The notes beneath the pieces were generated by a model, which was not told the origin of the DNA, did no database searches, and saw nothing but the letters and a program-made list of their open reading frames with translations. The position numbers and the translations under genes were made by a program. Positions 19,869 through 29,961 of a stretch of 64,000 nucleotides of DNA are shown in pieces. The first letter of the stretch is position 1; the number at the start of each line of letters is the position of its first letter. Source of the stretch: Leptospira inadai serovar Lyme str. 10 (GTDB taxonomy: Bacteria; Spirochaetota; Leptospiria; Leptospirales; Leptospiraceae); assembly GCF_000243675.2 (NCBI RefSeq), contig NZ_AHMM02000025.1, positions 62,001 to 126,000 on the forward strand. The letters are read 5' to 3'.

Positions 19869-20948
19869 TTGTCCCAAGTGAGAAGAGATATCACGAAAGC
19901 TATCCTAGCTATTTTGATCTGCATCGCCATGCCTATCGTAGGCGGGGAAGCGGATGAAGTCCGCTATGTACTGATCACTTCAGGCGTATTAAACGTGAGA
20001 GAATCGCCGGAGTCCGGAAAAATTCTATTTACTCTCAATAAGGGCGCAAAAGTAAGACTCCTATCCGAGCCATCCTCCCAAGATTGGGCGAAAGTAAAGT
20101 TGGAGGATGGACGAACCGGTTTTGTTTCCAGAAAGTATTTAGGTCCGACTCCGCCTGAAACTTTGGATTCGTACAAACTGATCGGGCTAGTCTGGTCCGG
20201 TTATGATCCCAAAGATTTGCCGATTTTTGTTCCACTCGCGTTCTTTAGTAAGAACGGTTGGCAGGAAGCAAAGGACGAATACGAATTCGATTATAAATTC
20301 CGAAGCGGCATCGACGGAAATTTACCTTCGGTGGCTCTGGTCTCGGGAAATAAAGGGCCTGGATTTTCCGCTAAGAATCCGACCACATACGGATGCCAAC
20401 AATGGCCCGCGATAAAAGTAAAACCGACGTCCGTTCTGGATTCGAAAATTTCTTATCTTGTACATTCCGCGGATATGGCGCTCCGTTCGATCCCTCTCCA
20501 TGAACTCTCGCAGGCGGATGCGGATTATGAACTCTTTCGATCCTTAGCCGAAACTACCTGGAAAGCGCGGGGCTATCCCGAGACCCAATGGCTTCGATCC
20601 AAAATTCAGGAGGTGTACGAATTTAAGACTTCTAAAAAAGAGACCTTTATCTCGGGCAGAATCGCATTCTCGGAAGGAATCTCGGAACGAAGATATTTGT
20701 ATTTACTCGCCAGGAAATCGGGAACGGATCGAGTCTTGATCGCGTACGAAAATTCGGATACGCTCTCGCAGGAACTAGGAACGTACGGCGGTTATTTTCA
20801 TCTTGTAGGCGCGGTTTATCGGGAAGAAGATCCTGTTCCAGTACTTATTTTCACGGATATCGGGTACGACTCTTCGATCAAAACTCTTTACGAACTTCGG
20901 AACGGAACATTACGACTCATTCTCAAAGGCGCGGGGGATGCGTGCTAA
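19869..20948 (+). CDS. Secreted SH3b-domain protein
   Basis: About 359 residues from TTG 19869; GTG 19878 (MRRDITKAILAILICIAMP) fits the signal peptide equally well, and neither has a clear Shine-Dalgarno. After the leader an SH3b domain (about residues 32-98) reads YVLITSGVLNVRESPESGK through DGRTGFVSRKYLGP, the bacterial SH3 pattern for wall or peptide binding. The C-terminal ~250 residues are unrecognised and mixed alpha/beta. It is likely periplasmic or surface-exposed and stands alone. Confidence 0.75.
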   Translation: MSQVRRDITKAILAILICIAMPIVGGEADEVRYVLITSGVLNVRESPESGKILFTLNKGAKVRLLSEPSSQDWAKVKLEDGRTGFVSRKYLGPTPPETLDSYKLIGLVWSGYDPKDLPIFVPLAFFSKNGWQEAKDEYEFDYKFRSGIDGNLPSVALVSGNKGPGFSAKNPTTYGCQQWPAIKVKPTSVLDSKISYLVHSADMALRSIPLHELSQADADYELFRSLAETTWKARGYPETQWLRSKIQEVYEFKTSKKETFISGRIAFSEGISERRYLYLLARKSGTDRVLIAYENSDTLSQELGTYGGYFHLVGAVYREEDPVPVLIFTDIGYDSSIKTLYELRNGTLRLILKGAGDAC

Positions 20949-21019
20949 GCTCCCAATCGAATCGCGTTAGAGCATTCCTTTTTTCTAAACTACTAGATTA
21001 GAATCTTGAAAAGGAGAAA

Positions 21020-21057
21020 GCTCTCCTTCGAATCGATGGAATGATTCGAAGAAGAGC
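21020..21057. terminator. Bidirectional hairpin between convergent genes
   Basis: A 15-bp stem with one mismatch: GCTCTCCTTCGAATC against GATTCGAAGAAGAGC, loop GATGGAAT. It sits in the 117-base gap between convergent stops and can serve both strands. Confidence 0.65.
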
Positions 21058-21065
21058 CATCGGGT

Positions 21066-22166
21066 TTACTTAGCTACGTAAGCGTAGTCGGTGTATCCTT
21101 TTTCTCCTGGAGTATAGAAAGTGGCCGAGTCGGGTTCCGACAAAGAAAGTCCTTTCTCTAAACGATCCGCTAAATCCGGATTGGAGATATACGGTCTTCC
21201 GAATGCGATCAAATCACCTTCTCCCCTAGATAAATCCGTTTCGCTGCGAGCCAGGTCGTAGCCGCCGGAGAGGATGAAAGTTCCGGTTGCGTTTCCGACC
21301 TTGTAGGCTTCCCTGATTTTACGAATCGTAGACGGTTCCGGTTTCGGAGCGCCCATCGAGGAATGATCGACGATATGAACGTAGACCAAACCGACTTTTC
21401 CGAATGCTTTTGCCAATTCTTCGTACTGGCCTTCCAGACCTTCGAAACTCTGCATATCGTTGAACACCCCGTACGGCGAAATGCGAATTCCGACTTTTTC
21501 CGCTCCGATCGCTTTAACTACGGCAGTTGCAACTTCTATGGCGAAGCGATTTCTATTGTCGGCAGAGCCGCCATACTCATCCGTACGATGATTGGAAGCG
21601 GGATTTAAGAACTGGTCGATCATATAACCGTTGGCCCCGTGCAGTTCGACTCCATCAAAGCCCGCTCGAATCGCGTTCTCGGAAGACTTTACGTATTCCT
21701 GAATCGTTTTTTGAACTTCCGATCGGTTCATTTCACGAGGAACTCCGTATTCCTTGTTTCCTTCGCTATCCGTCCAAACGGTCCCCTTTACTCCGATTGC
21801 GGAAACCCCGAGGAGTTCGGCGCCTGCCGGAAGATTCACCGGGTGTCCGACGCGACCGGTATGCATGATTTGTACAAAAATGCGACCGCCTTTTTTGTGA
21901 ACCGCATCGGTAATTTTTTTCCAACCGGCAACCTGCTCTTCCGAAAAAATTCCGGGTATTCGAGCGTACCCGAGACCGTTGGGAGAAGGAGATGTACCTT
22001 CGGTAATGATTAGCCCCGCCCCCGCTCTTTGCGAATAGTATTCCGCCATTAGATCATTCGGAATATTTTCAGCGGCTCGGGATCGAGTCATTGGGCTCAT
22101 TACGACTCGATTTTTCAATTCGATCGTTCCAAGTTTGTAAGGTGTAAAAAGTCGATGTGTACTCAT
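21066..22166 (-). CDS. Old Yellow Enzyme-family alkene reductase (NemA-like)
   Basis: 366 residues, a full-length FMN-binding TIM barrel that reduces activated C=C bonds or nitro compounds with NAD(P)H. Motifs are MSPMTRSRA near the N terminus, HGANGYMIDQFLNPASN with the substrate-binding His/Asn region, DEYGGSADNRNRF, and IAFGRPYISNPDLADRL at the phosphate-binding end. It lies 70 bases after a MarR-type regulator on the same strand, which points to an electrophile- or oxidant-responsive operon. Confidence 0.93.
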   Translation of the reverse strand: MSTHRLFTPYKLGTIELKNRVVMSPMTRSRAAENIPNDLMAEYYSQRAGAGLIITEGTSPSPNGLGYARIPGIFSEEQVAGWKKITDAVHKKGGRIFVQIMHTGRVGHPVNLPAGAELLGVSAIGVKGTVWTDSEGNKEYGVPREMNRSEVQKTIQEYVKSSENAIRAGFDGVELHGANGYMIDQFLNPASNHRTDEYGGSADNRNRFAIEVATAVVKAIGAEKVGIRISPYGVFNDMQSFEGLEGQYEELAKAFGKVGLVYVHIVDHSSMGAPKPEPSTIRKIREAYKVGNATGTFILSGGYDLARSETDLSRGEGDLIAFGRPYISNPDLADRLEKGLSLSEPDSATFYTPGEKGYTDYAYVAK

Positions 22167-22236
22167 AAGTATTGGTTAGACCTAAAAACTTTAACAATAA
22201 AGTATTTCGCGAGAAAAAATTCCGAGAAAACCGAAA

Positions 22237-22719
22237 TTATTCCGCGTCTCGCATACGTTTAATTTCGGTTTGCGAAATGGCGATCATGTCCCGACTGATG
22301 GACAAGAACGTATTTAATTGGTCTGTAGAATATCGCTCCAGCGCCTCATTCGCCGATTTTCCTAAAGAAGCGTAGTGTGACTCGAATTCTTTTGTCCTTT
22401 TGTAGCAAGGAACTACTAATACCTTTCTTCTGTCGGAAGGATCCAGCTCCCGCTTTGCGACATTCGCTTTTTCCAGTCGATCGATGACTCCGGTAATCGC
22501 TCCCGTCGTAAGTCCGCTTAATTCGGCCAATTTTCCGGCGGTCATAGGACCGTACATATGTAGAAAATCCCCGCATTCCATATCGGTGCTTCCGATTCCT
22601 ACCTTCTCCGCAACCGTTTGACTGATGATGACCGAAAGCGCGCTCATCTCCCGAATCGCCATCATGACCGATTCTAAAATTTCCTTCCGGGTGAGTTTTT
22701 TACTTGATGAATCCGCCAT
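22237..22719 (-). CDS. MarR-family transcriptional regulator
   Basis: 160 residues with a winged helix-turn-helix (MYGPMTAGKLAELSGLTTGA, then the wing ELDPSDRRKVLVVPC). Upstream of the Old Yellow Enzyme gene in the same operon, so it probably represses both until a reactive compound is sensed. One Cys (VVPCYKR) lies beside the wing and another (MECGDFL) in the helical core; thiol sensing is possible but unproven. Confidence 0.9.
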   Translation of the reverse strand: MADSSSKKLTRKEILESVMMAIREMSALSVIISQTVAEKVGIGSTDMECGDFLHMYGPMTAGKLAELSGLTTGAITGVIDRLEKANVAKRELDPSDRRKVLVVPCYKRTKEFESHYASLGKSANEALERYSTDQLNTFLSISRDMIAISQTEIKRMRDAE

Positions 22720-22739
22720 ATACCTTAGACAGTAATTAT

Positions 22740-22752
22740 CTTAGTAGCTAAG
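22740..22752. promoter_or_regulatory. Candidate MarR operator
   Basis: Inverted repeat CTTAG-TAG-CTAAG with flanking TA steps, 20 bases upstream of the MarR start. Size and position suit an autoregulatory MarR box; binding is inferred. Confidence 0.4.
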
Positions 22753-22853
22753 TATTTTTTCGACTAAGAATTTTAACCTTTTACGGTTAGAATCGGAACA
22801 ATGTCTAAAGAGTCAAGACCGATCAAACTCATTTTTTCCGGGGGAGAAAACGC

Positions 22854-23699
22854 ATGAATCATCGAATTTTAGAGCAATATCCTCTGGATATGGAAGGAAT
22901 TAAGAAGGTGGAAATTCTCGGATACGGAGGAGACGTATTCGTGATAGCAGGCGAAACTTCTCCGGAATTTCTGGCGGAGATTCAAGGAGAGATTCGATAT
23001 CGACTCGCGAGAAAAGGAAATACCCTTAAGATTATCGCAATCTCTCCCGGTTTTCTTCCCGCGACCGGAACAATCCGGTTCCAGGTGAAAATACCCGGCG
23101 ACTTAGACGTAAAAATAGTCGGTCGATCCGCTCCGGTTCGTTTGAAAGGTCGATTTTCATCCGTTACCGTTGCGAGTACGGAAGGGGATATGCGGTTAGA
23201 AAACGCTTCGGGGAAGTTTATCTTAAGCTCCTCCAAAGGAGACATCGTTATGAGTAAGGTAGAAGGTCAAACGACCGCGTCCACCGCCAAGGGCGATATA
23301 CTCGCGAGCGAATTGATCGGCGATCATTGCCTTGCGTCTCCCTCGGGAACATTGACTTTACTGAATGGATTAGGAAGATTCAGACTCGCTTCGGAATATT
23401 CCCTAAATGCAAGCGAGATTACATTAACGCCGGGTTCGGAGAATTATTTCACCACCGGAGGTTCGCTTCGCTTAACCAATCTATTCCCGTCCGGCGGATG
23501 CATGCTGCTCGCGAGTGCGCCGAAGGAGAGAATTCGTAGCGATCTTCCTAATTTTAGAATCATAGAGCAGGGAAATCATCTGAAAGCGAGAGCGATCGGC
23601 TCGAACCCCTCTACCCTACATGCCTATTCCAAAGAGGAAATCCATATCACTTCGACTTCGCGTAGTTCGTTCGGAGAAACCTTGTATGCAAGCGCCTGA
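22854..23699 (+). CDS. DUF4097-like putative adhesin/beta-helix protein
   Basis: 281 residues without signal peptide. Repeated short strands of the type ASTEGDMRLENASGKF, SSSKGDIVMSKVEGQT and STAKGDILASEL make a right-handed beta-solenoid, as in DUF4097 'putative adhesin' proteins. ATG 22854 is preceded by GGGGGAG. It is divergent from marR, and no partner gene is nearby. Cellular role unknown. Confidence 0.65.
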   Translation: MNHRILEQYPLDMEGIKKVEILGYGGDVFVIAGETSPEFLAEIQGEIRYRLARKGNTLKIIAISPGFLPATGTIRFQVKIPGDLDVKIVGRSAPVRLKGRFSSVTVASTEGDMRLENASGKFILSSSKGDIVMSKVEGQTTASTAKGDILASELIGDHCLASPSGTLTLLNGLGRFRLASEYSLNASEITLTPGSENYFTTGGSLRLTNLFPSGGCMLLASAPKERIRSDLPNFRIIEQGNHLKARAIGSNPSTLHAYSKEEIHITSTSRSSFGETLYASA

Positions 23700-23759
23700 G
23701 GAAGATGGAACGCTCGGAAGTGCCTGCAAAAATCGCCGAATCGGTTTCGAGTCAATCTG

Positions 23760-23804
23760 GACCCGGAAGGATCTTAACGGAAAAGTTTCGATCCAAACCG
23801 GGTC
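23760..23804. terminator. Hairpin between convergent genes
   Basis: Two stacked perfect stems: GACCCGG/CCGGGTC (outer) and GGATC/GATCC (inner), with a small internal loop and a 16-base apical loop. It lies between the stops at 23699 and 23831 and is followed by TTTAACTTTT on the plus strand. Confidence 0.6.
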
Positions 23805-23830
23805 GCGTCATTTAACTTTTAGGGATTCGC

Positions 23831-26572
23831 CTAGTGGGCTTCCTCCCAGTTGGCTCCGAATTTGCCGGAAACCTTAATAGGGACGGTTAATGGAAGTGCG
23901 TTCTCCATTAATTCCTTTGCACTCTTTAAGAATTCATCTTTCTCTTTTTTATGAACTTCGAATACCAATTCGTCGTGAACTTGAAGTAGCAGTTTGGACT
24001 TCCAACCCTGATCCGCGATTCGCTTATGGATATGCATCATCGCTATCTTAATCATATCCGCACAAGTACCCTGGATCGGCGTGTTGATCGCGACCCGGCG
24101 TGCGGCTTCTTTAGACATTCTGTTGGTGGAATTAATATCCGGAACGGGACGGCGACGTCCTTTTAAGGTTTCCACGTAACCCTTCTCTTCGCAAAAGGCG
24201 ATCGTTTCATCCATGTATTTTTGAACGCCCGGATATTGGGTTAAATATCGTTCGATAAAGCCTTTGGCTTCGTCTCTCGAAACCCTTAAATTTCTACTCA
24301 ATCCGTAAGGAGTCACACCGTATATTACGGAAAAATTAACTACCTTGGCCTTATCCCTCATCTCCGGCGTGACATCGGATTCGGAAACCCCGTACAAGGC
24401 TGAAGCCGTCCGCTTATGAATATCGATCCCTTTTTTATACGCGTCCAGCATCGCGGGATCGCCTGAAACGTGAGCCATGATTCTCAATTCGATCTGAGAA
24501 TAATCCAGACTTAATAACTCGAAGTCCTTATGCCCGCTGATGAACCCTTTTCGAATCAGACGACCTTCCTTTTCCCGAATGGGTATATTCTGAAGATTAG
24601 GATCGGTGGAAGATAGCCTTCCGGTTGCGGCAATCGTCATATTGTAATTGGTATGAATCCGTCCGTCTTTTGCGGACACCATAGTCGGAAGAGTTTCGAC
24701 ATACGTGGAAATTAACTTGGTATATTTTCGATAATCCAAAAGTTTTTCTATAATCGGATGTTCCCCCAAAAGCTCTTCCAAAACTTCGTGATCCGTAGAA
24801 TAACCTGTTTGGGTTTTCTTGATCACTTTCAATTTCAGATCCTCGAACAGGACCTTTTGTAATTCCTTCGTCGAGGCGATATTGAATTCACGACCCGCAT
24901 ATTTGTGGATATGTCGAACCAAGTCCTTGACTTCTCTCTGAAAATCCTTGGAAAGTTCGGCGAAATATCCCGCATCGATCGCAATCCCGGCCTTTTCCAT
25001 GTCCGCAAGAACTCGAATTAGGGGAAGATCGATCTCTTTGTACACCGATTCCATACCGGAGTCCTTGACGGGCTTGCGTAACGAATTATATAATCTTAAA
25101 GTAATGTCGGCGTCTTCGGAAGCATATTCCGAAACCTTTTCCAATTCCACTTCCCAAAGATTCTTCTTATTTTTTCCGGTACCGACCAGATCCGAATAAT
25201 GAATGGTTTGATAGTTCAGCAACTCTTTGGCTAAGTCGTCCATATTATGGTGTCGCGACTCGGGTTGTAAAATATATGAGGCGAGCATAGTATCGAAGAC
25301 GATATTCCCGACTTCAAAACCGTGGTTTTCCAAAACGATCAGATCGTACTTAATATTCTGCCCGACTTTCGGGATGGACGGATCGGATAAAACGGGTCCG
25401 AGAATTTCGCGAACCTTTTCCAATTCCAGGAGCTGATCGTTGAATAAGCCCTGAGAATGAGTGACAGGAATATAAAATCCCGTCCCTTCTTGATTCGATA
25501 CGGAGATCCCTAATAATTCCGCATCGACAGGATTTTGGGAAGTCGTTTCGGTATCCACGGCCAAAATCGGGGATTTTTTCCAGGCCCTCGCGATCTTGGA
25601 AAGTTCCTCGATACTTTCGATTCGTTTATAAATTCCTTTCTTTCCTGCCGTCTTACCCTCCGAAGTATCGGGTTCATCGGTCGGCGGTTCTTTTCCGGCA
25701 GCCTTAGCCAAATCCCGCGAGAGTACATTATAACCTTGGGATTTTAAGTACCGGATCGCTTCGTCGGAATTATATTCAGGAATTTTTAACTGATTTTCGC
25801 CGATTCCCAAGTCCAAATCCCTTTTAATGGTGGCTAAATCCCTGGAAAGAAAGGCGTTTTGCTTGTGTTCCAATAATTTCGTTTTTACGGAACCGTTTCG
25901 AATCTCCTCTATGTTCTTATAAATGCCTTCTAGATTTTTGTATTCTTGAAGAAGTTTGGAAGCGCCTTTATCTCCGATTCCCTTGACCCCGGGAATATTA
26001 TCCGAAGTGTCTCCCACGATTCCCATATAGTCCGGAATTTGCTTCACGTCCACGCCCAATTCCTGCTTTACCCAGGAAGAATCGATCTCCACGAATTCGG
26101 TGACACCCTTCTTACCGCGGAGCATCTTAATATTCTTTTTTTCTAATAATTGATAAAGGTCCTTATCTCCGGAGAAAATCAGGATTTCCTTGGCCTTCGA
26201 TTTATAGGTTTCCGTTAAAGTCCCGATCACGTCGTCGGCTTCGTGTCCCTGTACTCTTAAAACCTTAAAGCCCAGTTTTTCGAGAGTATCCATGATTTCA
26301 TGCAATTGGGGACGCAAATCCTCCGGCATCGGTTTACGATTGGCCTTATAATCGGCGTACGTAGTTCCTCGTTCCAAGGGACCACCGGGGTCGAAAGTCA
26401 TGGCGACATGAGTAGGGGTATAATCTTCGAAAAGCTTGAATAACATTCTAAAAAAACCGAAAACCGCCCCGCTGGGTTGACCGGTCTTGGAATTCGTAAG
26501 GTGAGTCGCCGCAAAGGCATAGTACGCTCGAAACGCAAACGCGTGCCCGTCAATAATCAATAATCTCTTCAT
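23831..26572 (-). CDS. polA: DNA polymerase I
   Basis: 913 residues, full three-domain enzyme for Okazaki processing and repair. The 5'-3' exonuclease domain (1 to about 290) starts [17 protein letters not shown] and has [16 protein letters not shown] and [14 protein letters not shown]. The 3'-5' proofreading domain keeps its metal ligands ([20 protein letters not shown]). The polymerase domain has [18 protein letters not shown] (motif A), the finger block [20 protein letters not shown] (motif B) and [12 protein letters not shown] (motif C). The start overlaps the upstream glycosyltransferase stop by 4 bases. Confidence 0.98.
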   Translation of the reverse strand: MKRLLIIDGHAFAFRAYYAFAATHLTNSKTGQPSGAVFGFFRMLFKLFEDYTPTHVAMTFDPGGPLERGTTYADYKANRKPMPEDLRPQLHEIMDTLEKLGFKVLRVQGHEADDVIGTLTETYKSKAKEILIFSGDKDLYQLLEKKNIKMLRGKKGVTEFVEIDSSWVKQELGVDVKQIPDYMGIVGDTSDNIPGVKGIGDKGASKLLQEYKNLEGIYKNIEEIRNGSVKTKLLEHKQNAFLSRDLATIKRDLDLGIGENQLKIPEYNSDEAIRYLKSQGYNVLSRDLAKAAGKEPPTDEPDTSEGKTAGKKGIYKRIESIEELSKIARAWKKSPILAVDTETTSQNPVDAELLGISVSNQEGTGFYIPVTHSQGLFNDQLLELEKVREILGPVLSDPSIPKVGQNIKYDLIVLENHGFEVGNIVFDTMLASYILQPESRHHNMDDLAKELLNYQTIHYSDLVGTGKNKKNLWEVELEKVSEYASEDADITLRLYNSLRKPVKDSGMESVYKEIDLPLIRVLADMEKAGIAIDAGYFAELSKDFQREVKDLVRHIHKYAGREFNIASTKELQKVLFEDLKLKVIKKTQTGYSTDHEVLEELLGEHPIIEKLLDYRKYTKLISTYVETLPTMVSAKDGRIHTNYNMTIAATGRLSSTDPNLQNIPIREKEGRLIRKGFISGHKDFELLSLDYSQIELRIMAHVSGDPAMLDAYKKGIDIHKRTASALYGVSESDVTPEMRDKAKVVNFSVIYGVTPYGLSRNLRVSRDEAKGFIERYLTQYPGVQKYMDETIAFCEEKGYVETLKGRRRPVPDINSTNRMSKEAARRVAINTPIQGTCADMIKIAMMHIHKRIADQGWKSKLLLQVHDELVFEVHKKEKDEFLKSAKELMENALPLTVPIKVSGKFGANWEEAH

Positions 26573-27750
26573 GCAGCCTCTCCCGATTTTCCTTTTCCAG
26601 GATTGGAATACAAATCTTCGCCGAGAAAACTATAGTACGCAAGCTCGGTACGTCTTACGGTATTCTTAATCGAAAACTTTTTAACGAATTCCTTATTAAA
26701 TGCCCCGAACGTTTTTCGCAATCTGGAATCCTGGAGCAAAGTCTTATACGCCTTGGCTAAAAATTCCGCGTCACCTACCTGCGCAACGAAGGCTCCCTTT
26801 TCCGAGGTCAGCATTTCCGAAATTCCGCCTGCATTGGTGGCGACGATCGGAAGCCCCGCAGCCATCGCGTCCAAGATGGAGGTCCCCAATCCTTCTTCCT
26901 TGGACGTTAGGGTAAAAATATCGAACAACGAAAGGAACTCCTGGATATCCTCGCGGAAACCGGTAAATACCACCCGGTCAAGCAAGCCTTTCTGTCTTGC
27001 CAAATTTTCCAGCTCTTTTCGAAGAGCGCCTTCACCGACGATAAATACCTTAAATTTTTGTTCCGTTTCGATTAACGCTATCGCATTCAAAAGCGTTTTT
27101 TGATCTTTATGATCCACCAAAGCGGCGATATTGCCGACCACCAATTCGTCTTTTTGCAAATGGAATTCCTTTCTAAGAAAGGCGGCATTCGAATGTTTCC
27201 TCGAAGCGGGATTTAAGTCGATACCGCTGTAGACCGTGACGATTTTTGCCGGGTCGATACCGCCCTGAATCAACACATCGCGAATTTTATTGGAAACCGA
27301 AAGAAACAGGTCCACACGCGGAGAAACGTACTTACGTTTACTAAACCAGTTTCTACGAATCTTAAAATCGACCCGACGAGAAACTATCAAACGTACTTGC
27401 GGAAGTTTCGCCTTTGCCATCCAGGCGATGGAATGAGCTTTTGCAGTATGAGCATGAATAATTCTGACTCCTTTTGCCCGGACCAAATCGCGAAGAGAGT
27501 TTACGGAAGCAAAATCCCATTCTCCTTTTAACGGAAGAGTCACCGTAGGAAGTCCCGCTTCATTCGCTTTTGCTTCCAACGCCGACCCAGGGCGGCAAAG
27601 AACGAGCTGTTGAATTTTACGCTTTTTCAGACCTTCAGCGAGAAGAAGCAGCTGCCTTTCTCCTCCCCTCCAACCCATCTCGGTATCGATATGTAGGATC
27701 ACGCAATCTACCTTGGGTTCTAACCCCGAATTCTGCAAGGAGTTATACAT
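26569..27750 (-). CDS. GT4-family glycosyltransferase
   Basis: About 393 residues from ATG 27750, which has AGGGA 9 bases upstream; a TTG at 27759 is possible. It has a GT-B fold with N-terminal [17 protein letters not shown] and C-terminal [19 protein letters not shown], the E-x7-E type nucleotide-sugar site of retaining family 4 enzymes. It probably builds a surface glycan or LPS. It is translationally coupled to polA (4-base overlap), an odd pairing. Confidence 0.85.
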   Translation of the reverse strand: MYNSLQNSGLEPKVDCVILHIDTEMGWRGGERQLLLLAEGLKKRKIQQLVLCRPGSALEAKANEAGLPTVTLPLKGEWDFASVNSLRDLVRAKGVRIIHAHTAKAHSIAWMAKAKLPQVRLIVSRRVDFKIRRNWFSKRKYVSPRVDLFLSVSNKIRDVLIQGGIDPAKIVTVYSGIDLNPASRKHSNAAFLRKEFHLQKDELVVGNIAALVDHKDQKTLLNAIALIETEQKFKVFIVGEGALRKELENLARQKGLLDRVVFTGFREDIQEFLSLFDIFTLTSKEEGLGTSILDAMAAGLPIVATNAGGISEMLTSEKGAFVAQVGDAEFLAKAYKTLLQDSRLRKTFGAFNKEFVKKFSIKNTVRRTELAYYSFLGEDLYSNPGKGKSGEAA

Positions 27751-27831
27751 CGAATTCAATCCCTAAAAAATCCTGGACAAAGCTGTTCTGCTTTAACGAT
27801 TATATATCTATTATAACGGAGCGGCTCTGAA

Positions 27832-28608
27832 ATGTGTGAACTCTTGGGAATGAGTGCAAATATTCCGACCGATATTTGCTTTAGCTTTACCGGTTTGATC
27901 CAAAGAGGCGGGAAGACGGGACCGCATACGGATGGATGGGGAATCGCGTTTTATGAAGGAAAAGGTTGCCGACTCTTTCACGATCCGAATCCGAGCGTGG
28001 ATTCCAAGGTAGCCGAATTACTTCAAAAATATCCGATCAAAAGCAATATCGTAATCTCGCATATCCGAAAAGCCAATCGAGGAAAAGTCGAGTTAAAGAA
28101 CACCCACCCATTCGTGAGAGAACTTTGGGGAAGCTACTGGACTTTCGCGCATAACGGACAACTAAAGGGAATCAAAAAGGAACCTTTGGAGGAATTTACG
28201 CCCGTCGGAACAACCGATAGCGAACACGGATTCTGTTGGCTTCTCTCCCAATTAAAAAGAAAATTCAAAGATAGGCCGAGAGATGAAAAGCGACTCGCTC
28301 TAGAAATCAAGACGCTACTTTCCTTATTAGGAATGAAAGGTGTTTCAAACGTATTATTGTCGGATTCGAAATATCTATACGTTTTTTGTTCCACAAAGCT
28401 CGCGTACGTCACTCGCCATGCACCGTTCGGCAAGGCCCGCCTCATAGACGCGGACATGACGGTCGATTTTCGAAAACATACGACCCCGAAAGATATCGTT
28501 ACCGTACTCGCGACCCAACCGCTCACCAAAGGCGAAACCTGGCATCATTTGAAAGCGGGAGAATTCCAAGTTTGGAAAGAGGGTCGTTTGCAGAAGACAG
28601 ACGACTGA
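27832..28608 (+). CDS. Class II glutamine amidotransferase (YafJ-like)
   Basis: 258 residues. The N-terminal nucleophile Cys2 ([12 protein letters not shown]) is exposed after Met removal, as in Ntn glutaminases. [41 protein letters not shown] and [15 protein letters not shown] follow the family. The partner synthase is unknown. The last residues (LQKTDD) and the stop codon lie inside R1 copy 3, so the natural C terminus was probably replaced by repeat insertion. Confidence 0.85.
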   Translation: MCELLGMSANIPTDICFSFTGLIQRGGKTGPHTDGWGIAFYEGKGCRLFHDPNPSVDSKVAELLQKYPIKSNIVISHIRKANRGKVELKNTHPFVRELWGSYWTFAHNGQLKGIKKEPLEEFTPVGTTDSEHGFCWLLSQLKRKFKDRPRDEKRLALEIKTLLSLLGMKGVSNVLLSDSKYLYVFCSTKLAYVTRHAPFGKARLIDADMTVDFRKHTTPKDIVTVLATQPLTKGETWHHLKAGEFQVWKEGRLQKTDD

Positions 28609-28723
28609 GGACAGACGCTGCACGATGTTGGAAAAGTAATAGAGGCAGAGGAAAGATCTAATATAACACAAGAATCTTCCCCTAGAACGTGGAAATTCCG
28701 GTTATCAATGTTCCGTCCTCTGC
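28591..28723 (-). repeat. Dispersed repeat R1, copy 3 (inverted; left edge of the accessory island)
   Basis: The reverse complement matches copies 1 and 2 over its length: GCAGAGGACGGAACATTGAT at its head, TTTCCACGTTCTAGGGGAAG, then TACTTTTCCAACATC, ending in GTCTGTCTTCTG. It overlaps the last 18 bases of the amidotransferase gene. A further fragment (GTCCTCTGTCCTCTGC) is at about 28780-28796. Confidence 0.75.
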
Positions 28724-28886
28724 ATGGGAGCTCCAACATAATTCATTTTTGAAAAAATTGTTGTCAGGGAAATAGCAATAGTCCTCTGTCCTCTGCGATG
28801 AGCGAAGCGAACACGCCTATCCCCCGCCGGTGCTAAGAGCCTTGGGAGCGCTCCAATTATAAACTATTAGAACCAGTGGTTCGGAG
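28724..28886. other. Gene-free stretch between R1 copy 3 and the first cassette
   Basis: No open frame with coding signs. It includes the R1 fragment near 28780 and GC-rich text before the attC-like half-site at 28887. Confidence 0.5.
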
Positions 28887-28900
28887 ATTGGCAGTTATGC
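28887..28900 (+). repeat. R2 right-end half-site (attC R'-like)
   Basis: ATTGGCA followed by GTTATGC. The 7-base spacer is identical to that preceding GTTAGTC in R2 copy A, but the inner CGACAATT box is not conserved here. It sits 81 bases before the first toxin gene, where the preceding attC of a cassette array would end. Confidence 0.4.
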
Positions 28901-28947
28901 GCAATCGCTAAAAAACCATTTTTGAAAGAAAGAATGGAAAAATGCTT

Positions 28948-28972
28948 GTAATATCTCATATTGAGATATTAC
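28948..28972. promoter_or_regulatory. Perfect palindromic operator of higBA-1
   Basis: GTAATATCTCA, 3-base centre TAT, TGAGATATTAC: 11 bp arms without mismatch, 8 bases before the higB-1 GTG. This is the expected place for HigA or HigBA autorepression. Confidence 0.75.
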
Positions 28973-28980
28973 TTGTATAA

Positions 28981-29265
28981 GTGCACGTAATTAGCTGGAA
29001 GAAGATCTCGGATTTTGTAACTAAATATCCTAATTCAGGGCCTTCTCTCGAAAGTTGGTTTAAAATAGTTCAGAATACGGGTTTTAAAGATTTCAACGAA
29101 TTAAGAAAAGTATTTAAAAGTGCAGATCAGGTTGGTAAATTTACAGTCTTTAATATTAGCGGGAATAATTTTAGATTAATTTCTGCAATTCATTATAATA
29201 GGAAGAAAGTCTCCATTCGACATGTTTTAACGCATTCAGAATCTGATAAAGGAAAATGGAAATAG
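28981..29265 (+). CDS. higB: HigB-type mRNA interferase toxin (module 1)
   Basis: 94 residues from GTG 28981. HigB_toxin family: KKISDFVTKYPNSGPSLESW, then FNISGNNFRLISAIHYNRKK and VSIRHVLTHSES, the RelE-like fold that cleaves ribosome-bound mRNA. Toxin precedes antitoxin, the usual order for hig. No Shine-Dalgarno precedes the GTG; the palindrome occupies that region. AT-rich compared with flanking core genes. Confidence 0.88.
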   Translation: MHVISWKKISDFVTKYPNSGPSLESWFKIVQNTGFKDFNELRKVFKSADQVGKFTVFNISGNNFRLISAIHYNRKKVSIRHVLTHSESDKGKWK

Positions 29266-29274
29266 GAGTAGGGT

Positions 29275-29676
29275 ATGATTCTTGAATTAGAGCGTGTGAA
29301 AAATATTTGGCCAGAAGTGAAAGATCTCTTATCTGTTCCTCATTCTGATAAACAATACAAAAGACTTTTAAAAGCTCTTGATGAATTGATAGATGAAGTT
29401 GGCAACAACGAAAAACATCCATTGGCCCATTTAATGGAGACTATGGGAAATCTCATTGAAGAATACGAGAAGGACAACTTTGAATCTATTGATGCAGATC
29501 CCGTTGAGGTAGTAAAATATCTTATGGAAGAGAATGGGCTTACTCAAAAGGACATGGCAGAGCTCGGCAGTCAGGGAGTTGTTTCTGAGATTCTCAATGG
29601 TAAGAGAGAATTGAATATTCGTCAAATCAAGGCATTAGGAAAGAAATTCAAAGTTTCCCCAGCAGTTTTTATCTGA
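29275..29676 (+). CDS. higA: HigA-type antitoxin (module 1)
   Basis: 133 residues. A helical N-terminal half (toxin-binding) is followed by an XRE-like helix-turn-helix at about 85-130: LMEENGLTQKDMAELGSQG, then VSEILNGKRELNIRQIKALG. It neutralises HigB and represses the operon at the palindrome upstream. The gap to the toxin gene is 9 bases. R2 copy A begins 20 bases after the stop. Confidence 0.88.
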   Translation: MILELERVKNIWPEVKDLLSVPHSDKQYKRLLKALDELIDEVGNNEKHPLAHLMETMGNLIEEYEKDNFESIDADPVEVVKYLMEENGLTQKDMAELGSQGVVSEILNGKRELNIRQIKALGKKFKVSPAVFI

Positions 29677-29696
29677 CTTAAATGATTAGAGGCTTC

Positions 29697-29844
29697 GCCT
29701 AACTAAAAATTGTCGCGGCGCTTCGGGATCGCTTCGCGACACTCGCTTGGGCTTCGTCACATTTGCTTCTATCACTCGGCTTGCAGAGCAAACTCGCGCA
29801 GTCCTTTGGACACGCGGAACTTCGACAATTATTGGCAGTTAGTC
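29697..29844 (+). repeat. R2 repeat copy A, attC-like (complete, 148 bp)
   Basis: Left: GCCTAAC (29697-29703, fits the attC R'' consensus RYYYAAC), 4-base spacer, AATTGTCG (29708-29715). Right: CGACAATT (29823-29830), 7-base spacer ATTGGCA, GTTAGTC (29838-29844, one base off GTTRRRY). The interior is GC-rich and can fold. Position and orientation after the antitoxin gene are those of a cassette attC site. A non-integron structural repeat remains possible. Confidence 0.6.
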
Positions 29845-29925
29845 GTCAGTTTTGGGAACAATTCTCAGTAGGTTTCCGGCGAGCCTCCATGCTCGCGTTT
29901 CATGGAATAAAATATAGAAAAAAAG

Positions 29926-29954
29926 TTGTTCCCAATATGGTAACATTGTATATT
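29926..29954 (+). promoter_or_regulatory. Candidate promoter of higBA-2
   Basis: TTGTTC, 17-base spacer, TATATT. The predicted transcript start falls at or next to the GTG at 29962, suggesting a leaderless message. Confidence 0.4.
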
Positions 29955-29961
29955 TATTCCT

